Assembly: GCA_036396535.1 (NCBI GenBank)
Contig: DASWKR010000070.1
Span: 1-64,000 of the forward strand
Reading direction: 5' to 3'
DNA from: Acidimicrobiia bacterium
Lineage (GTDB): Bacteria; Actinomycetota; Acidimicrobiia; Spongiisociales; UBA5794
Length of the DNA: 64,000 bases
The notes beneath the pieces are model-generated. The model had not been told where the DNA came from, made no database searches, and saw nothing but the letters and a program-made list of their open reading frames with translations. Position 1 is the first letter of the stretch, and every line of letters begins with the position of its first letter. This document shows, in pieces, positions 1-9,186 of this stretch. Both the position numbers and the translations under genes were made by a program.

Positions 1-1
1 C

Positions 2-250
2 GCCGCCGCTCTAGAAGAGCTCGAGGAGCATCGCTTTAATCACCAAGGCGAACTCATCGACCTGCTCCAGGAGAAGGGGCACCTCAGGGCAGACATCCCC
101 TACGACCTGATCAAAAGAGGGTTCTGGCTGATGGCGGGACCCGAAACGGTCATTAAAGCCATCAAGGCCGGGTGGGATCTCGACACCTACAGCGCCTGGT
201 TGCAGGCATCTCTGCCCAGCCTGTTACTCCCCTGCACCCACACGTCCTGA
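2..250 (+). CDS. TetR-family regulator, C-terminal fragment
   Basis: The reading frame is open from the window edge to a TGA at 248-250 and encodes about 82 residues. The N-terminus, including the DNA-binding helix-turn-helix, lies outside the window. The visible part has the run GHLRADIPYDLI, then a Trp-containing helix and a segment ending ...YSAWLQASLPSLLLP. This resembles the last helices of TetR ligand-binding domains (family knowledge, judged by eye). Codons are less GC-rich than in most of the window. The target genes are unknown, and with so little sequence the family call is tentative. Confidence 0.5.
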   Translation, partial: AAALEELEEHRFNHQGELIDLLQEKGHLRADIPYDLIKRGFWLMAGPETVIKAIKAGWDLDTYSAWLQASLPSLLLPCTHTS

Positions 251-864
251 CGATTGGCATACAAGACCGGTCCTGCCCGGACATACTCGGTAGCCGTCGC
301 GCAGATGTGGGGCAGGGTTGTGGTTCTCTCGATCGCCCCTGGTCTGGTTCCAGTAATGACACGTACTCAAAGGCTCTCTATCTGACCTATGGGCACCAGT
401 AGGGGACCAGCGAGCCTTTCAGGGCGTCCGCACAACGACCTCAAGAAAGCCGAAAACCCCTGCGCAGGAGGCTGTCGCAGCCACCCTGGCCATCGCCACC
501 TGGAAGTCAGACCAGTCGGAGACGAATCAGGATAGCTGACCGAACGTCAAGGCCCCCCTTCGTCGGATTCTCGGCGGTCGAGAGACTCCAACGTTCGTAT
601 GAGTCGAACGTCCGGCCGTGATTGAATCGACGATCCGCTCGGCCGGGGTTTGGCCCTCTAGAGCAACCCGAGAAGTCAGTGACAAGTCGGAATCACGATG
701 GCCGTGGCCAGGGCTGGTGCCCAACCGCCGAATCCTGATGCTGGAACCAACCCCGGACCCTCACGCCGAATCATGAGAACCACAAGGGATTCTGCGGGCA
801 CCGCCTCGGCACCAGTCCACTCTCCAACCCGACGAGCGGACGCGTTTGCGAAGTTCTCCCTAAG
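251..864. other. gene-free stretch before the tRNA fragment
   Basis: No convincing coding sequence was found here. Short open frames exist on both strands but lack ribosome sites and recognisable composition. Base composition is lower in GC than the chromosome beyond 8.7 kb. Confidence 0.5.
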
Positions 865-895
865 CAGAAAACCCCTGTTCAGCAGGGGTTTTCTG
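865..895 (-). terminator. intrinsic terminator, probably the former tRNA-fMet terminator
   Basis: A perfect 13-bp inverted repeat (865-877 with 883-895, 5-nt loop) has a GC core flanked by A4 and T4 runs, so it could terminate in both directions. It lies immediately 3' of the truncated tRNA-fMet copy on the minus strand. If the downstream island integrated at the tRNA 3' end, this would be the ancestral tRNA terminator (inference). Confidence 0.7.
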
Positions 896-898
896 GTA

Positions 899-950
899 GT
901 AGCGGGGGCGGGATTTGAACCCGCGACCTTCGGGTTATGAGCCCTACGAG
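899..950 (-). pseudogene. 3'-half copy of tRNA-fMet (attachment-site repeat)
   Basis: Bases 901-944 are identical to 8631-8674 of the intact initiator tRNA: part of the anticodon arm, variable region, T arm and 3' acceptor strand. There is one mismatch at 945, then five more matching bases. Beyond 950 the match stops, so there is no D arm or 5' acceptor strand. The encoded CCA is also not conserved at this end. Same orientation as the intact gene, 7.7 kb away: the geometry expected for the distal att site of an element integrated at a tRNA 3' end. Confidence 0.8.
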
Positions 951-1384
951 TGGCCCTCCAGGGAGGTTGATAGCTGTCGATCAGCGATAGTCAACGTCGT
1001 CATGCTGTCGAATGTCTGCCAACGGGTGATGGGCGGTGCCGGGCTGTGCCAGGGCGTTGGGCATCAGTCTGGCATCAGTCGACCCGCGCGTGCCTCCAAC
1101 TCGTGGCCCTACTGGTCGGCCACTCTCCGTGACCTCGACATTTTCAACGACGGGTGGGGGTCGCAACGATCAGGTACATAGCGTGGCTCCATAGGTGCGG
1201 TTTCGCGACCAGAACTCCGATGGTCGACCCTTGGTTCGCCATCGACTTCTCTGGGTGTGGCGGTGACCAGAGGGGCGTCGTTCGGTTCGGTGCCCCGTTC
1301 GCTCAGGAGGATGGGCCACGGGATCCTGTGTCGATATGTTGAGGTGACGTGACAGCGGCGACGCATGAGGCACCACGGGGTGTG
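951..1384. other. non-coding end of the island
   Basis: No supported gene, RNA or recognisable integrase remnant was found between the tRNA fragment and the stop codon of the giant regulator. A short near-repeat, ggcatcagt, occurs twice around 1058-1080. Confidence 0.4.
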
Positions 1385-4300
1385 TCAGGCACCTGGTGCC
1401 GTGCAGCTCTTGAGGAGGTAGAGCTGACATTCCTCCTCCGTGAAAGTGCGAGTAAGACGTGACTTCGCGATCTCCATGAGCTCATCGGTGTCGAGCGTGT
1501 GGATGGCGACCTGGCTATCGCCAACAGTCACGTATAGCCACGGCTCGGTCGGATGGAAAGCGGCAGCCGGAGGTAAGTTGGTAGCGGGATCTTGTGTTCC
1601 GAACTCACCAAGCAGTTCACCGGTGTCGACGTCCCAGAGCTTGACCGGCTCATCCCAGGCGCGGCTGAAAATCTTGGACCCATCCGGTGAGACGACCGCG
1701 GAAACGACGAATGCTGTGTGGGCCGGGATGCGGCGCACAGCGGCCTGCTCTTCGTCGACGCCAGACCGGAGTTCTGCGAAGTCAAAAATCGTGACGTGAC
1801 CTTCGTATCCTCCAACAATCAACTTGGTGCCGTCGGGGCTGAACACGCTCCTATACCCACCGAGCGAACCGATGCTCCCGAGAAGCCTTCCGCCGTCGAC
1901 TTCGAAGATCCGGATACCTGGATAATCCGTGCCATTGTTATTGGTTACGACGAACCTCAGGTCTGAAGAGAAGACCGCCTCGTGAACCGGAAACCCTGCA
2001 TCCATCTCGGCGACGAGAGTCCCGTCAGCGGTTCTGACGACTCGGGTGGAGGTACCGTCGATGACAGCCAGCGTCCCGTTGTCCGAGACACCAGGAATCC
2101 GCCAACCTTCGGGCGCCACGAGAAGGACACGTCCGTCTGAGTTCGACCAAAGAACCGACCGACCTTCCGCGTCGGTGCCTACAGCAAACCTCCCGTTTGT
2201 CGACCTGATCGATTCGGTTCCTGGAAAGCGCGCTTTTCTTTCACCGGTTACTGCGTCGATGAGGGCACCCGATTGTGAATCGCCTCCATCTACTGCCCAT
2301 AGGTCGGCGCCGTCGTCGGTAAATCCCATGAAGTCGATTTGCGAAATCGAGGAGGTGAAACCTCCAACTTCGCCTCGTGCCGGTCCGAGATCGAACATGA
2401 TGGTGGCGTTGTCGTCTTCTCCGGCGGAGACGATCGTCTCCGCCCCGGGGAGCTCGGCATACGAAAAGGTGCCCCCCCGGTGCCCGGGCAGGATTCGTAT
2501 TACCTCGCCGGACATGGCGTCCACCAGTGCAGGCACACTCTCCCCCCCGACCAACAGACGAGTCCCGCCGGAGATCCAAAGGGGCGGGCCGACTCTGGAG
2601 AGGGCGCCGCTCCGCCACGCAGTGGCCCCGGTCGCCAGGTCGATCAACGCCAGTTTGGATTCGCCGGCGATTGCCAAGCGCGTGCCTTCTGGGGAAAATG
2701 CCAGCCACTCGGGTTCGAAGTCGACGTCGAGGCTTAATGCCCCCAGGTCGGCACCGGTATCGGCGGCCAGGATCCGCACCGACACCGATCCCTCGGAGCC
2801 ATACTCGAAGAAGGCGAGCCGATCGTCCGAAGAGAAAGAAACGTTTCGAGGATCATGTTTCGGCAACGAGTACCGCATCTCGGCACGACCGGCCGACCAA
2901 ACCTCGGAACCAATGGCAACCAGATCCCCATCCGGACTCGCATGCACCCATTCGCCGACCGCCGTCTCGAGGCCACGCTCCGGCCCAATGTCGACGAAGG
3001 ATCCGGGATCCCTCCAATCTTTCCAGACCCGCAAGGGCTGACCGATGTCCACGTACGCCACTTCCAGCTGATGTCCACGGCCAAAGGCGGCTTGTATCGG
3101 GAATCCGCCCTCACGATCGAGGGTCACCAGGATCTCACCGGTGGCGATGCGGTACACCGCCACCCGACCCTCACTCCGGGTGGCGAGAAGGCTCCCGTCC
3201 CAGTTGACGGCCACGAATCCGCCGCCCGTGAACCTCTGCTGGACAGGGCTTGCCCGGAGCCCATCCCTCAGCACTGCCAACGCCGGGACGGGTGGCTCCT
3301 GACCCGCCGATCGATAGTGAGCGATCGCCTCCAAGGCGAGGAGCATGCTCAGCTCCGGGTCGACTTCGACGTTCTTCTCGGCTTCGAGAATCAACTCGCG
3401 AGCCTGCGCCAAAGCGGCGTTCTCCTCGGCCCGGTCTCGCTGGACGAAAGACACGATTGCAAGTGCCAGGGCGATCACCGTGGCGAGAGCGAATCCGGCC
3501 ATGATGCCGCGGCGGCGATTGCGACGTTCGTGCTCGACGCTGGTGCGCTGTCCGATCGATGCCTGCAAGAAATCCCGTTCAGCGGCCGCCAGAGTCACGT
3601 CATCACCGGCTGCCCAATCCTCGTACTTGCCCAGCGTGCCTCCGGTGAGCAGATCGGACATCGCGTGGTCCGACTCCTCCCACTCTCCAAGAGCGACCTG
3701 GAAGCGACGCTGGAGAACAAGCGATTCACGACGGGAATCAACCCACCCGCGAAGCGTGGGCCACTCCCGAAGCAGCGCCTCGTGGGCCACCTCGACCGTT
3801 GCGCCCCGAGTCGTCGCGTCGATGTCAAAGGTGAGCAGTCGCTCCCTCCCGAAGGCTCCGATCACCGCCTCGAGATCGGATACGCCGATACCGAGTGACT
3901 CGAGCTCGGTCATCCGCACTCGTCGACGAATGTCGTCTGCCTCATCGGACACCGAGAGAAGACGCGTGAGAATCTGTTGCGCCGCTCCCATCTGGTTCAA
4001 CGTCAACCCCTGAAACGTGGTCTCAGCCCGATCAGAGAGAGCGCCCATCACGCCGCCAAGTTGCTCGTAGTAGTGGTCGGCGATGAACCCATCGCCGGCG
4101 GCCAGCGCTAAGCGGTCGAGGGTGTACTGGAGCAGGGGCAAGCTGCCGGGCTGACCCTTCAGGTCGGCCACGATCCTCTCAGGGAGGCCTGGTTCGAACT
4201 CGAGACCGGCATCGGCGGCCGGTGCGACGATGGCTAGGCGGAGACCCTCGGCGTCCAGAGGAGCGAGGGCGAGATGGTCTCGACCGATGATCGGGCCCAG

Positions 4301-6952
4301 CTCAGGCTGAACCAGCACGTGGTGGAAGAAATCGGCTCGCAAGGTGAGCACGATCCGCACCCTGCTCTGCGGGTCGGTTGCTGTGGCGAGGAGGCAAATG
4401 ATGAAGCGATCACGAACGGTCTCGTCGCCGACGAGGGTAAAGAGCTCTTCGAACTGATCGACGACTACTACAAGCTCGCACTCGAGTTCCCTTCCAATCC
4501 GTTTGGCGACCCGGAGCAGTCCCTCACCGTCCGCGGCGGCGAGTTCGGTGGCGAGCACTGACAAAGGTTCGGTGGAGATAGCACCCAGGGCGGTGGCCAG
4601 CTCGTCGAACGGATGGGCCCCGGGCACGGTCCGAACGCCGATCCAGGTCTCTGATCCGGTGATGGCGCCTCCAGCCAGGGCAGGGAGAAGACCGGCAAGG
4701 ACTAGGGAGGACTTGCCCGATCCTGAGGGACCGACCACGGCCGATAGCCGATTCGCCTCGATCATCGTGACCATCCGGCTGATCTCCGCAGAGCGACCGA
4801 AGAAGTCAACAGCGTCGTTTTGGGTGAAAGCCGCTAGACCTTTGTAGGGGTTGCGACATGGGAGTGGAGTCCGCACCTGCGCCGTTGCCCCTGCCGCCTT
4901 CGACAATTGGTCGAGGAACTCATCAACACTGTCGAACCGAGCCTCCGGGTCCGTTGCCAGACCACGGGTGAGCACACCACGGATTGGCTCGTGGAGAGCA
5001 CTCAGGTCGAAGCGCTTGGGTGGGGCTCCGGTCAGCAGGTTTGTCACCACGGCGGCCAGGCCGTAGAGATCGGAGCGAGCATCGAGTGTCCCGCCCTCGA
5101 GATCTTCCGGTGCCCGGTATCCGATCGATCTTGACTGAGCTCCCGTAGCCGCCTCGACGGCACGGGCCGAGATTCCGAAGTCAGCTAGGTAGGCGTTCCC
5201 CTCGGCGTCCATGAGGATGTTGGCCGGTTTCACGTCGAGATGAAGGACACCTTGACGGTGGGCGTACGACAGGGCTGTGCCGACCTGCACGGCGAGCTTG
5301 ATCACCTGGGACTCGGATAACGTGGCCGGAATGCCGTCGGCGAGACTTCCCCTGGCCAGGTACGGGCCCACGACATAGGCGCCGTCGGCATCCCGCCAGT
5401 AGTCGTATATGGAGACGATGTGGGGATGCTCCAGAGATGCAACCAGCCGGGCCTCGGATTCGAACCGGCGAATGAAGCCCGGATGATTGGCGAACTCGGG
5501 CCTGACGATCTTGATTGCCACCTCTCTTCCGATCGTGGGCTGGTACCCCCGGTAGACGATGCCAAAGGCTCCCCGGCCTATCTGCTCACGAAGCTCATAG
5601 CCGCGTATGGAGTCACCGAAACTCCGGTCGAATCGGATCGACTGACCCGAGACATTCAACGGTGGAAAGCTGCTCTGCAGGTCGTCCGCGAGCAGTTGAT
5701 GGAGCGCCTGCGGAGAGCCCACTCCTCGCAAACGGTGCTCCCCCAGGCTCTTGACCTGAGTTCCGGCATCTCGGGTGACGGCCTTTTGAGCTTCGTCCGA
5801 GATGACGATCTGACCGCCATGCGCGGCATCGAGAAGACGAGACCCCCGATTGATCGGCGGTCCAAACAGCTCGCCTCCCCTGCGTTCCACCTCTCCTGTA
5901 TCAATCGCCATCCGGACCTTCAACTCGAGAGGCGCCCAATCGCCTGACACGATCGCCCTCTGAGATCTCAGCGCCGCCGAGGCCGCAAGCGATGGCTCGG
6001 AGAACGCGGCAATGAACCCATCCCCCACTCCCTTGATGACCGTGCCGCCTGCGGCCTCAATCGCAGACTGGACCAGGTCGTTGTGCCGGGCGACGGCAGA
6101 TTGGGTTGCGATCGGATCGGTCTCCCAAAGGCGAGTCGAATCGACGATCTCAGTGAACAAAAGGGCAACTCGATCGTTTACGACTTCTCGACTGTGGATC
6201 AGCGTGTGGTCATGATTGAGAATTCGCTCCTCGAGCTCGGCTAGCTCAGTCGATGGGTCCACGCCCAGCTCCTCGCGCAGATCGTCGACTGTTCCTTGAT
6301 AGGCGCGGAGGGCATCGGCTTGCCTGCCATCCCTGTAGAGCGCCAGCATGTGCTTGGCGCGAAGCGACTCTCGAAAGGGATGCTCGGCTGCCAACCCCTC
6401 CAATTCACCTACGACTGCTGCGTGCCGTCCCAGAGCCAGGTCGGCGTCGATGCGCAACTCGACAGCATCGAGGCGAAGGTCTGTCAGCCTGCGGGCTTCA
6501 TATCTGAGTCCCGGGAAGTCGGCGACGTCCGCATAAGCGCGACCCCTCCACAGTCCAAGAGCCCTCCGCAGTCCCTCTGCCGTCGCCATGGGGTTGACGA
6601 GGTGATCCTTGCGGCCGGTCTCCAAGGCGCTCTCGAAAACGCTGGCATCGATCCGAGCATGGTCGACTCCGAGTGCATAGCCGGACCCGTGGCGTTCGAT
6701 CGGCTGATCGATCACGGTTCGCAGCGTGGAGATGTAGCTGTGGATCGACGACGAAACCGCTGTCGGCGGGTCATCTCCCCAAATCCCCTCGACGAGCTCA
6801 TCCGTAGTCACCACATGGCCTGCCCGTGCGGTGAGCATGCCGAGCACCGCCCGCTGCTTTGGCCCACCAAGAGGGGCGAGGCCACCTCCTGCAGCCACCT
6901 CTAGTTCGCCCAGGACCCGAATCAGCGAGTCGGATGGACCAGGCGCGGTCAC
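1385..6952 (-). CDS. giant BTAD-cyclase-Ser/Thr kinase-STAND NTPase-propeller signalling protein
   Basis: The protein has 1855 residues and at least five modules. Residues ~10-95 are an OmpR-type DNA-binding domain and ~100-245 a bacterial transcriptional activator (BTAD) domain. Residues ~258-420 are a class III cyclase with K307, D311 and N368/R372-type motifs, but the first metal Asp is Glu (FTE, E268). Residues ~451-690 are a protein kinase with GRGAFG, K481, D573 and DFG591-593; HRD reads HLD (571-573). Residues ~700-1080 are a STAND-type NTPase with Walker A GPSGSGKS (741-748) and Walker B ending at D832. One membrane helix (~1150-1170) precedes a WD40-like propeller and a C-terminal helix with two Cys. 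The start is GTG. It is divergent from the lipoprotein at 7165. The parts imply a membrane-anchored sensor; ligand and output are unknown. Confidence 0.9.
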   Translation of the reverse strand: MTAPGPSDSLIRVLGELEVAAGGGLAPLGGPKQRAVLGMLTARAGHVVTTDELVEGIWGDDPPTAVSSSIHSYISTLRTVIDQPIERHGSGYALGVDHARIDASVFESALETGRKDHLVNPMATAEGLRRALGLWRGRAYADVADFPGLRYEARRLTDLRLDAVELRIDADLALGRHAAVVGELEGLAAEHPFRESLRAKHMLALYRDGRQADALRAYQGTVDDLREELGVDPSTELAELEERILNHDHTLIHSREVVNDRVALLFTEIVDSTRLWETDPIATQSAVARHNDLVQSAIEAAGGTVIKGVGDGFIAAFSEPSLAASAALRSQRAIVSGDWAPLELKVRMAIDTGEVERRGGELFGPPINRGSRLLDAAHGGQIVISDEAQKAVTRDAGTQVKSLGEHRLRGVGSPQALHQLLADDLQSSFPPLNVSGQSIRFDRSFGDSIRGYELREQIGRGAFGIVYRGYQPTIGREVAIKIVRPEFANHPGFIRRFESEARLVASLEHPHIVSIYDYWRDADGAYVVGPYLARGSLADGIPATLSESQVIKLAVQVGTALSYAHRQGVLHLDVKPANILMDAEGNAYLADFGISARAVEAATGAQSRSIGYRAPEDLEGGTLDARSDLYGLAAVVTNLLTGAPPKRFDLSALHEPIRGVLTRGLATDPEARFDSVDEFLDQLSKAAGATAQVRTPLPCRNPYKGLAAFTQNDAVDFFGRSAEISRMVTMIEANRLSAVVGPSGSGKSSLVLAGLLPALAGGAITGSETWIGVRTVPGAHPFDELATALGAISTEPLSVLATELAAADGEGLLRVAKRIGRELECELVVVVDQFEELFTLVGDETVRDRFIICLLATATDPQSRVRIVLTLRADFFHHVLVQPELGPIIGRDHLALAPLDAEGLRLAIVAPAADAGLEFEPGLPERIVADLKGQPGSLPLLQYTLDRLALAAGDGFIADHYYEQLGGVMGALSDRAETTFQGLTLNQMGAAQQILTRLLSVSDEADDIRRRVRMTELESLGIGVSDLEAVIGAFGRERLLTFDIDATTRGATVEVAHEALLREWPTLRGWVDSRRESLVLQRRFQVALGEWEESDHAMSDLLTGGTLGKYEDWAAGDDVTLAAAERDFLQASIGQRTSVEHERRNRRRGIMAGFALATVIALALAIVSFVQRDRAEENAALAQARELILEAEKNVEVDPELSMLLALEAIAHYRSAGQEPPVPALAVLRDGLRASPVQQRFTGGGFVAVNWDGSLLATRSEGRVAVYRIATGEILVTLDREGGFPIQAAFGRGHQLEVAYVDIGQPLRVWKDWRDPGSFVDIGPERGLETAVGEWVHASPDGDLVAIGSEVWSAGRAEMRYSLPKHDPRNVSFSSDDRLAFFEYGSEGSVSVRILAADTGADLGALSLDVDFEPEWLAFSPEGTRLAIAGESKLALIDLATGATAWRSGALSRVGPPLWISGGTRLLVGGESVPALVDAMSGEVIRILPGHRGGTFSYAELPGAETIVSAGEDDNATIMFDLGPARGEVGGFTSSISQIDFMGFTDDGADLWAVDGGDSQSGALIDAVTGERKARFPGTESIRSTNGRFAVGTDAEGRSVLWSNSDGRVLLVAPEGWRIPGVSDNGTLAVIDGTSTRVVRTADGTLVAEMDAGFPVHEAVFSSDLRFVVTNNNGTDYPGIRIFEVDGGRLLGSIGSLGGYRSVFSPDGTKLIVGGYEGHVTIFDFAELRSGVDEEQAAVRRIPAHTAFVVSAVVSPDGSKIFSRAWDEPVKLWDVDTGELLGEFGTQDPATNLPPAAAFHPTEPWLYVTVGDSQVAIHTLDTDELMEIAKSRLTRTFTEEECQLYLLKSCTAPGA

Positions 6953-7127
6953 TTTGGTTGATCCATCCGAATCTCGGTTCGTTGTCGAGGGTCTCCCCCG
7001 CCTGAAAGATACTCGCCGCCGCTCAAAAGAATCTTGGAACGACGGTTTCAGATCGCCCGGGGCCAGAGTCTTGCGGCTGTTTGCCGATCCAAGGATTCGT
7101 CAAGCCACTCGATGTACAGATCGCAGG

Positions 7128-7141
7128 TCACCACAAGGTGA
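7128..7141. promoter_or_regulatory. inverted repeat in the divergent intergenic region
   Basis: TCACC-N4-GGTGA lies between the GTG of the giant regulator and the ATG of the lipoprotein, 23 bp before the latter. Its position suggests an operator for one or both genes, possibly bound by the regulator itself (inference). Confidence 0.35.
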
Positions 7142-7164
7142 TAGCACCTGACCAAAGGAAGAAG

Positions 7165-7902
7165 ATGAAAACGAAAAATCGAGTCGGGTGGCTCCTGACG
7201 CTCACCCTTCTGGTTGCCGCATGTGGAGGCACCGAGGGATCAGTCTCATCCACGGTGGCACCTGCGGGGACCACCGCTACCGAGCCTCCTGCTACTACCA
7301 ATCCGAGCCCATCGACGACAACGGAGTCTGACGAACCAACGGTGATACGTCCTTGGGGCTACGACCCCGTTGCCCGCAATGTCGAGTTCAGCGTGATCGT
7401 GCCCGAGGGTTGGGACACTCAGGATGGCTTCATCGCGACGGGCGATGTCGACGATGGAACTCATATGAGACTGGGCGGCGGGATGGTCGGCAACCTTTTT
7501 GCCGATCGCTGTCAATGGAGTGACACAACATTCGACCCAGGGCCGACCGTCGAGGACCTGACCACTGGCTTCGCCACCATCTGGGGCTCCGACGCCACCA
7601 CCGCCATCGAGGTCATGGTGGACGGTTTCGAGGGGAAATACATGGTGCTCACCGTGCCTGCCGACGTCAATTTCAGCGAGTGCGACGAGAAGCATTTCGT
7701 AGGATGGGCCGAGGCAGGCGTCTCGGACAGCTTTGGGCCATCCCGCTGGTACCAGGGACCCGGGCAAATCCTGAAGCACTGGATTCTCGATGTGAATGGC
7801 GTCCGCCTGGTGATCGAGGCGTCGCACTTTCCCCAACAGTCGAGCGAGGGCCTTGCCGAGCTCGATCGGATGGTCGACTCCATCCAGATCGTGACCGGTT
7901 GA
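7165..7902 (+). CDS. island lipoprotein of unknown function
   Basis: The protein has 245 residues. The ATG at 7165 follows the purine-rich AAAGGAAGAAG and opens a lipoprotein signal peptide (basic MKTKNR, hydrophobic stretch, lipobox LVAAC). A Thr/Ser/Pro-rich linker (~25-55) follows, then a globular domain with Trp and Cys residues that matches no family I can name. An upstream in-frame ATG at 7081 would add 28 residues ahead of the signal peptide and is rejected. It is probably anchored outside the cytoplasmic membrane. It faces the giant regulator across a 212-bp divergent gap, so it may supply or modify that protein's signal (inference). Confidence 0.75.
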   Translation: MKTKNRVGWLLTLTLLVAACGGTEGSVSSTVAPAGTTATEPPATTNPSPSTTTESDEPTVIRPWGYDPVARNVEFSVIVPEGWDTQDGFIATGDVDDGTHMRLGGGMVGNLFADRCQWSDTTFDPGPTVEDLTTGFATIWGSDATTAIEVMVDGFEGKYMVLTVPADVNFSECDEKHFVGWAEAGVSDSFGPSRWYQGPGQILKHWILDVNGVRLVIEASHFPQQSSEGLAELDRMVDSIQIVTG

Positions 7903-7976
7903 GTGCACCGCCGACCTGACCTTGGAGGAAGCGAAAACCCACGAGGCGCTCTGCTGAGCGCGAAAGAAGAAGAGAC

Positions 7977-8576
7977 ATGATTCGGAAAAGAAACCATCGA
8001 AATCTCATGATCGGATTCGGCCTGGCGGTTCTGTTGGTAGCGGGGATCGCGTTGATCCCCACGGTCGCGGCCGCCGATCACGATGGGGAAGCACACATCC
8101 ATACGGCACAGGCTGCTGGCGTCCAGGACGAGCTCGCACAGGTACGTCGGGTGACGGCTCGGTTCCACCGGGTCGAAGAGGCGCTCGAAGCCGGCTACGA
8201 GCTCGGGTGGGTGAACGGCGCCGGAGTGAGAATCATCACCAACTGCGTCTCCAACCCGACGGCCGGGGGGATGGGCTACCACTACTTCAACGCTGAGCTG
8301 ATGGCCGATGACGAAGTTAACGCGCTCGAGCCGGAGGCCCTGGTCTACGCGCCGGATGCAGACGGGGGCCTTAAGCTCGTCGCCGTGGAGTGGGTCGTTC
8401 GGAGCGCACAGTCCAATCCCCCCGGGGTCTCGGAGCCGCCGTCGGTGTTGGGGATGGAGATGCACATCCTGGTCCCACCACCCGGGCCGGCCTTCTACCT
8501 CCTGCATGCCTGGGTATGGAGCCACAACCCGTCCGGGATGTTCGCGGACTGGAATCCGCAGGTCAGCTGCACCTAG
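7977..8576 (+). CDS. exported protein of unknown function
   Basis: The protein has 199 residues. It begins with a Sec-type signal (MIRKRNHRN, hydrophobic core ~10-30, likely cleavage after VAAA). The mature part starts with a His/Asp-rich ADHDGEAHIHT, followed by a helical region and the conserved-looking segment GGMGYHYFN (~97-105). Further His and Trp residues lie near the end (MEMHIL, HAWVWSHNP). This pattern suggests metal or haem handling, but no family can be named. A purine-rich AAGAAGAAGAG precedes the ATG. It lies 74 bp after the lipoprotein on the same strand and just before the terminator at the tRNA, so it is the island's last gene. Confidence 0.75.
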   Translation: MIRKRNHRNLMIGFGLAVLLVAGIALIPTVAAADHDGEAHIHTAQAAGVQDELAQVRRVTARFHRVEEALEAGYELGWVNGAGVRIITNCVSNPTAGGMGYHYFNAELMADDEVNALEPEALVYAPDADGGLKLVAVEWVVRSAQSNPPGVSEPPSVLGMEMHILVPPPGPAFYLLHAWVWSHNPSGMFADWNPQVSCT

Positions 8577-8597
8577 GCGCTCGATGAGGCACATGCG

Positions 8598-8624
8598 AAA
8601 AACCCAGGCATTGCCTGGGTTTTT
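8598..8624 (-). terminator. bidirectional intrinsic terminator after tRNA-fMet
   Basis: A 13-bp perfect inverted repeat (8598-8610 with 8612-8624; its innermost bases form the loop) has A5 and T5 flanks and a CCCAGGCA core. It can serve the tRNA on the minus strand and the exported-protein gene on the plus strand. Its sequence differs from the hairpin at 865-895. Confidence 0.8.
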
Positions 8625-8626
8625 CG

Positions 8627-8703
<77 letters not shown>

Positions 8704-8790
8704 TCGCTGTGGGGCTTCACTTTACGGCCGGGCAATGGCAACGCCAACCTGGGCTGCCGGGAGTCGAGGTCGACTTGGGGGCGATCGGGC

Positions 8791-8796
8791 TAGATT
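8791..8796 (+). promoter_or_regulatory. -10 element (TAGATT) for the truncated haemoglobin gene
   Basis: TAGATT ends 8 bp before the ATG at 8805, with no Shine-Dalgarno sequence between them. This fits leaderless transcription starting at or next to the start codon, which is common in actinobacteria. Confidence 0.4.
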
Positions 8797-8804
8797 CGTA
8801 ACGG

Positions 8805-9179
8805 ATGGGCGTGACCCCCCTCGACGGGTATGGGCGCCACAAGGTGGTGCAGGTGGTGTCGTCGTTCTACGGCGACGTGCTGCGGTCGAAAGAGCTCGGA
8901 CCGTATTTCGCGAACGTCCACATCGCGGGCCTCGTCGAGCATCAGGCGCTGTTCATGGCGATGATGATGGGTGGGCCTGCGAGCTTCACCGACGAGCAGA
9001 TCCGCGAAGTCCACGCCAACCTCGGGATCTCGGACGAACACTTCGAGGAGATGCTGCGCCTCCTCGAACAGGCCTTGTTGCGCTACGACGTGACTGTCGA
9101 GGATGCCGCCGACGTGGTCGCCCGCTACCGGACGTACCTCCCGCACGTCGTCGGGTCATCCGCCGCCAACGGAGACTGA
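8805..9179 (+). CDS. truncated haemoglobin (2/2 globin)
   Basis: The protein has 124 residues, a normal length for truncated globins. Visible features are FYGDVLRSKELGPYF (helices A-C, with the CD1-type Phe at ~35), the HQALFMAMMMGG helix E region, and the probable proximal haem ligand His70 in REVHANLGIS. Such proteins bind haem and handle O2 or NO in the cytoplasm. The start is probably leaderless (TAGATT 8 bp upstream). The gene is convergent with the prenyltransferase, with only 7 bp between stop codons. The exact globin group is not certain. Confidence 0.9.
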   Translation: MGVTPLDGYGRHKVVQVVSSFYGDVLRSKELGPYFANVHIAGLVEHQALFMAMMMGGPASFTDEQIREVHANLGISDEHFEEMLRLLEQALLRYDVTVEDAADVVARYRTYLPHVVGSSAANGD

Positions 9180-9186
9180 CCGGCGA

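Noticed and set aside
951-1384. Possible integrase remnant next to the tRNA fragment
   Set aside because: No Arg-His-Arg-Tyr signature or recognisable recombinase sequence could be read in any frame.
2046-3898. Long open frames on the plus strand opposite the giant regulator (331 and 347 residues)
   Set aside because: They lie antisense to strongly conserved domains, are rich in Arg/Ser/Pro and match no family.
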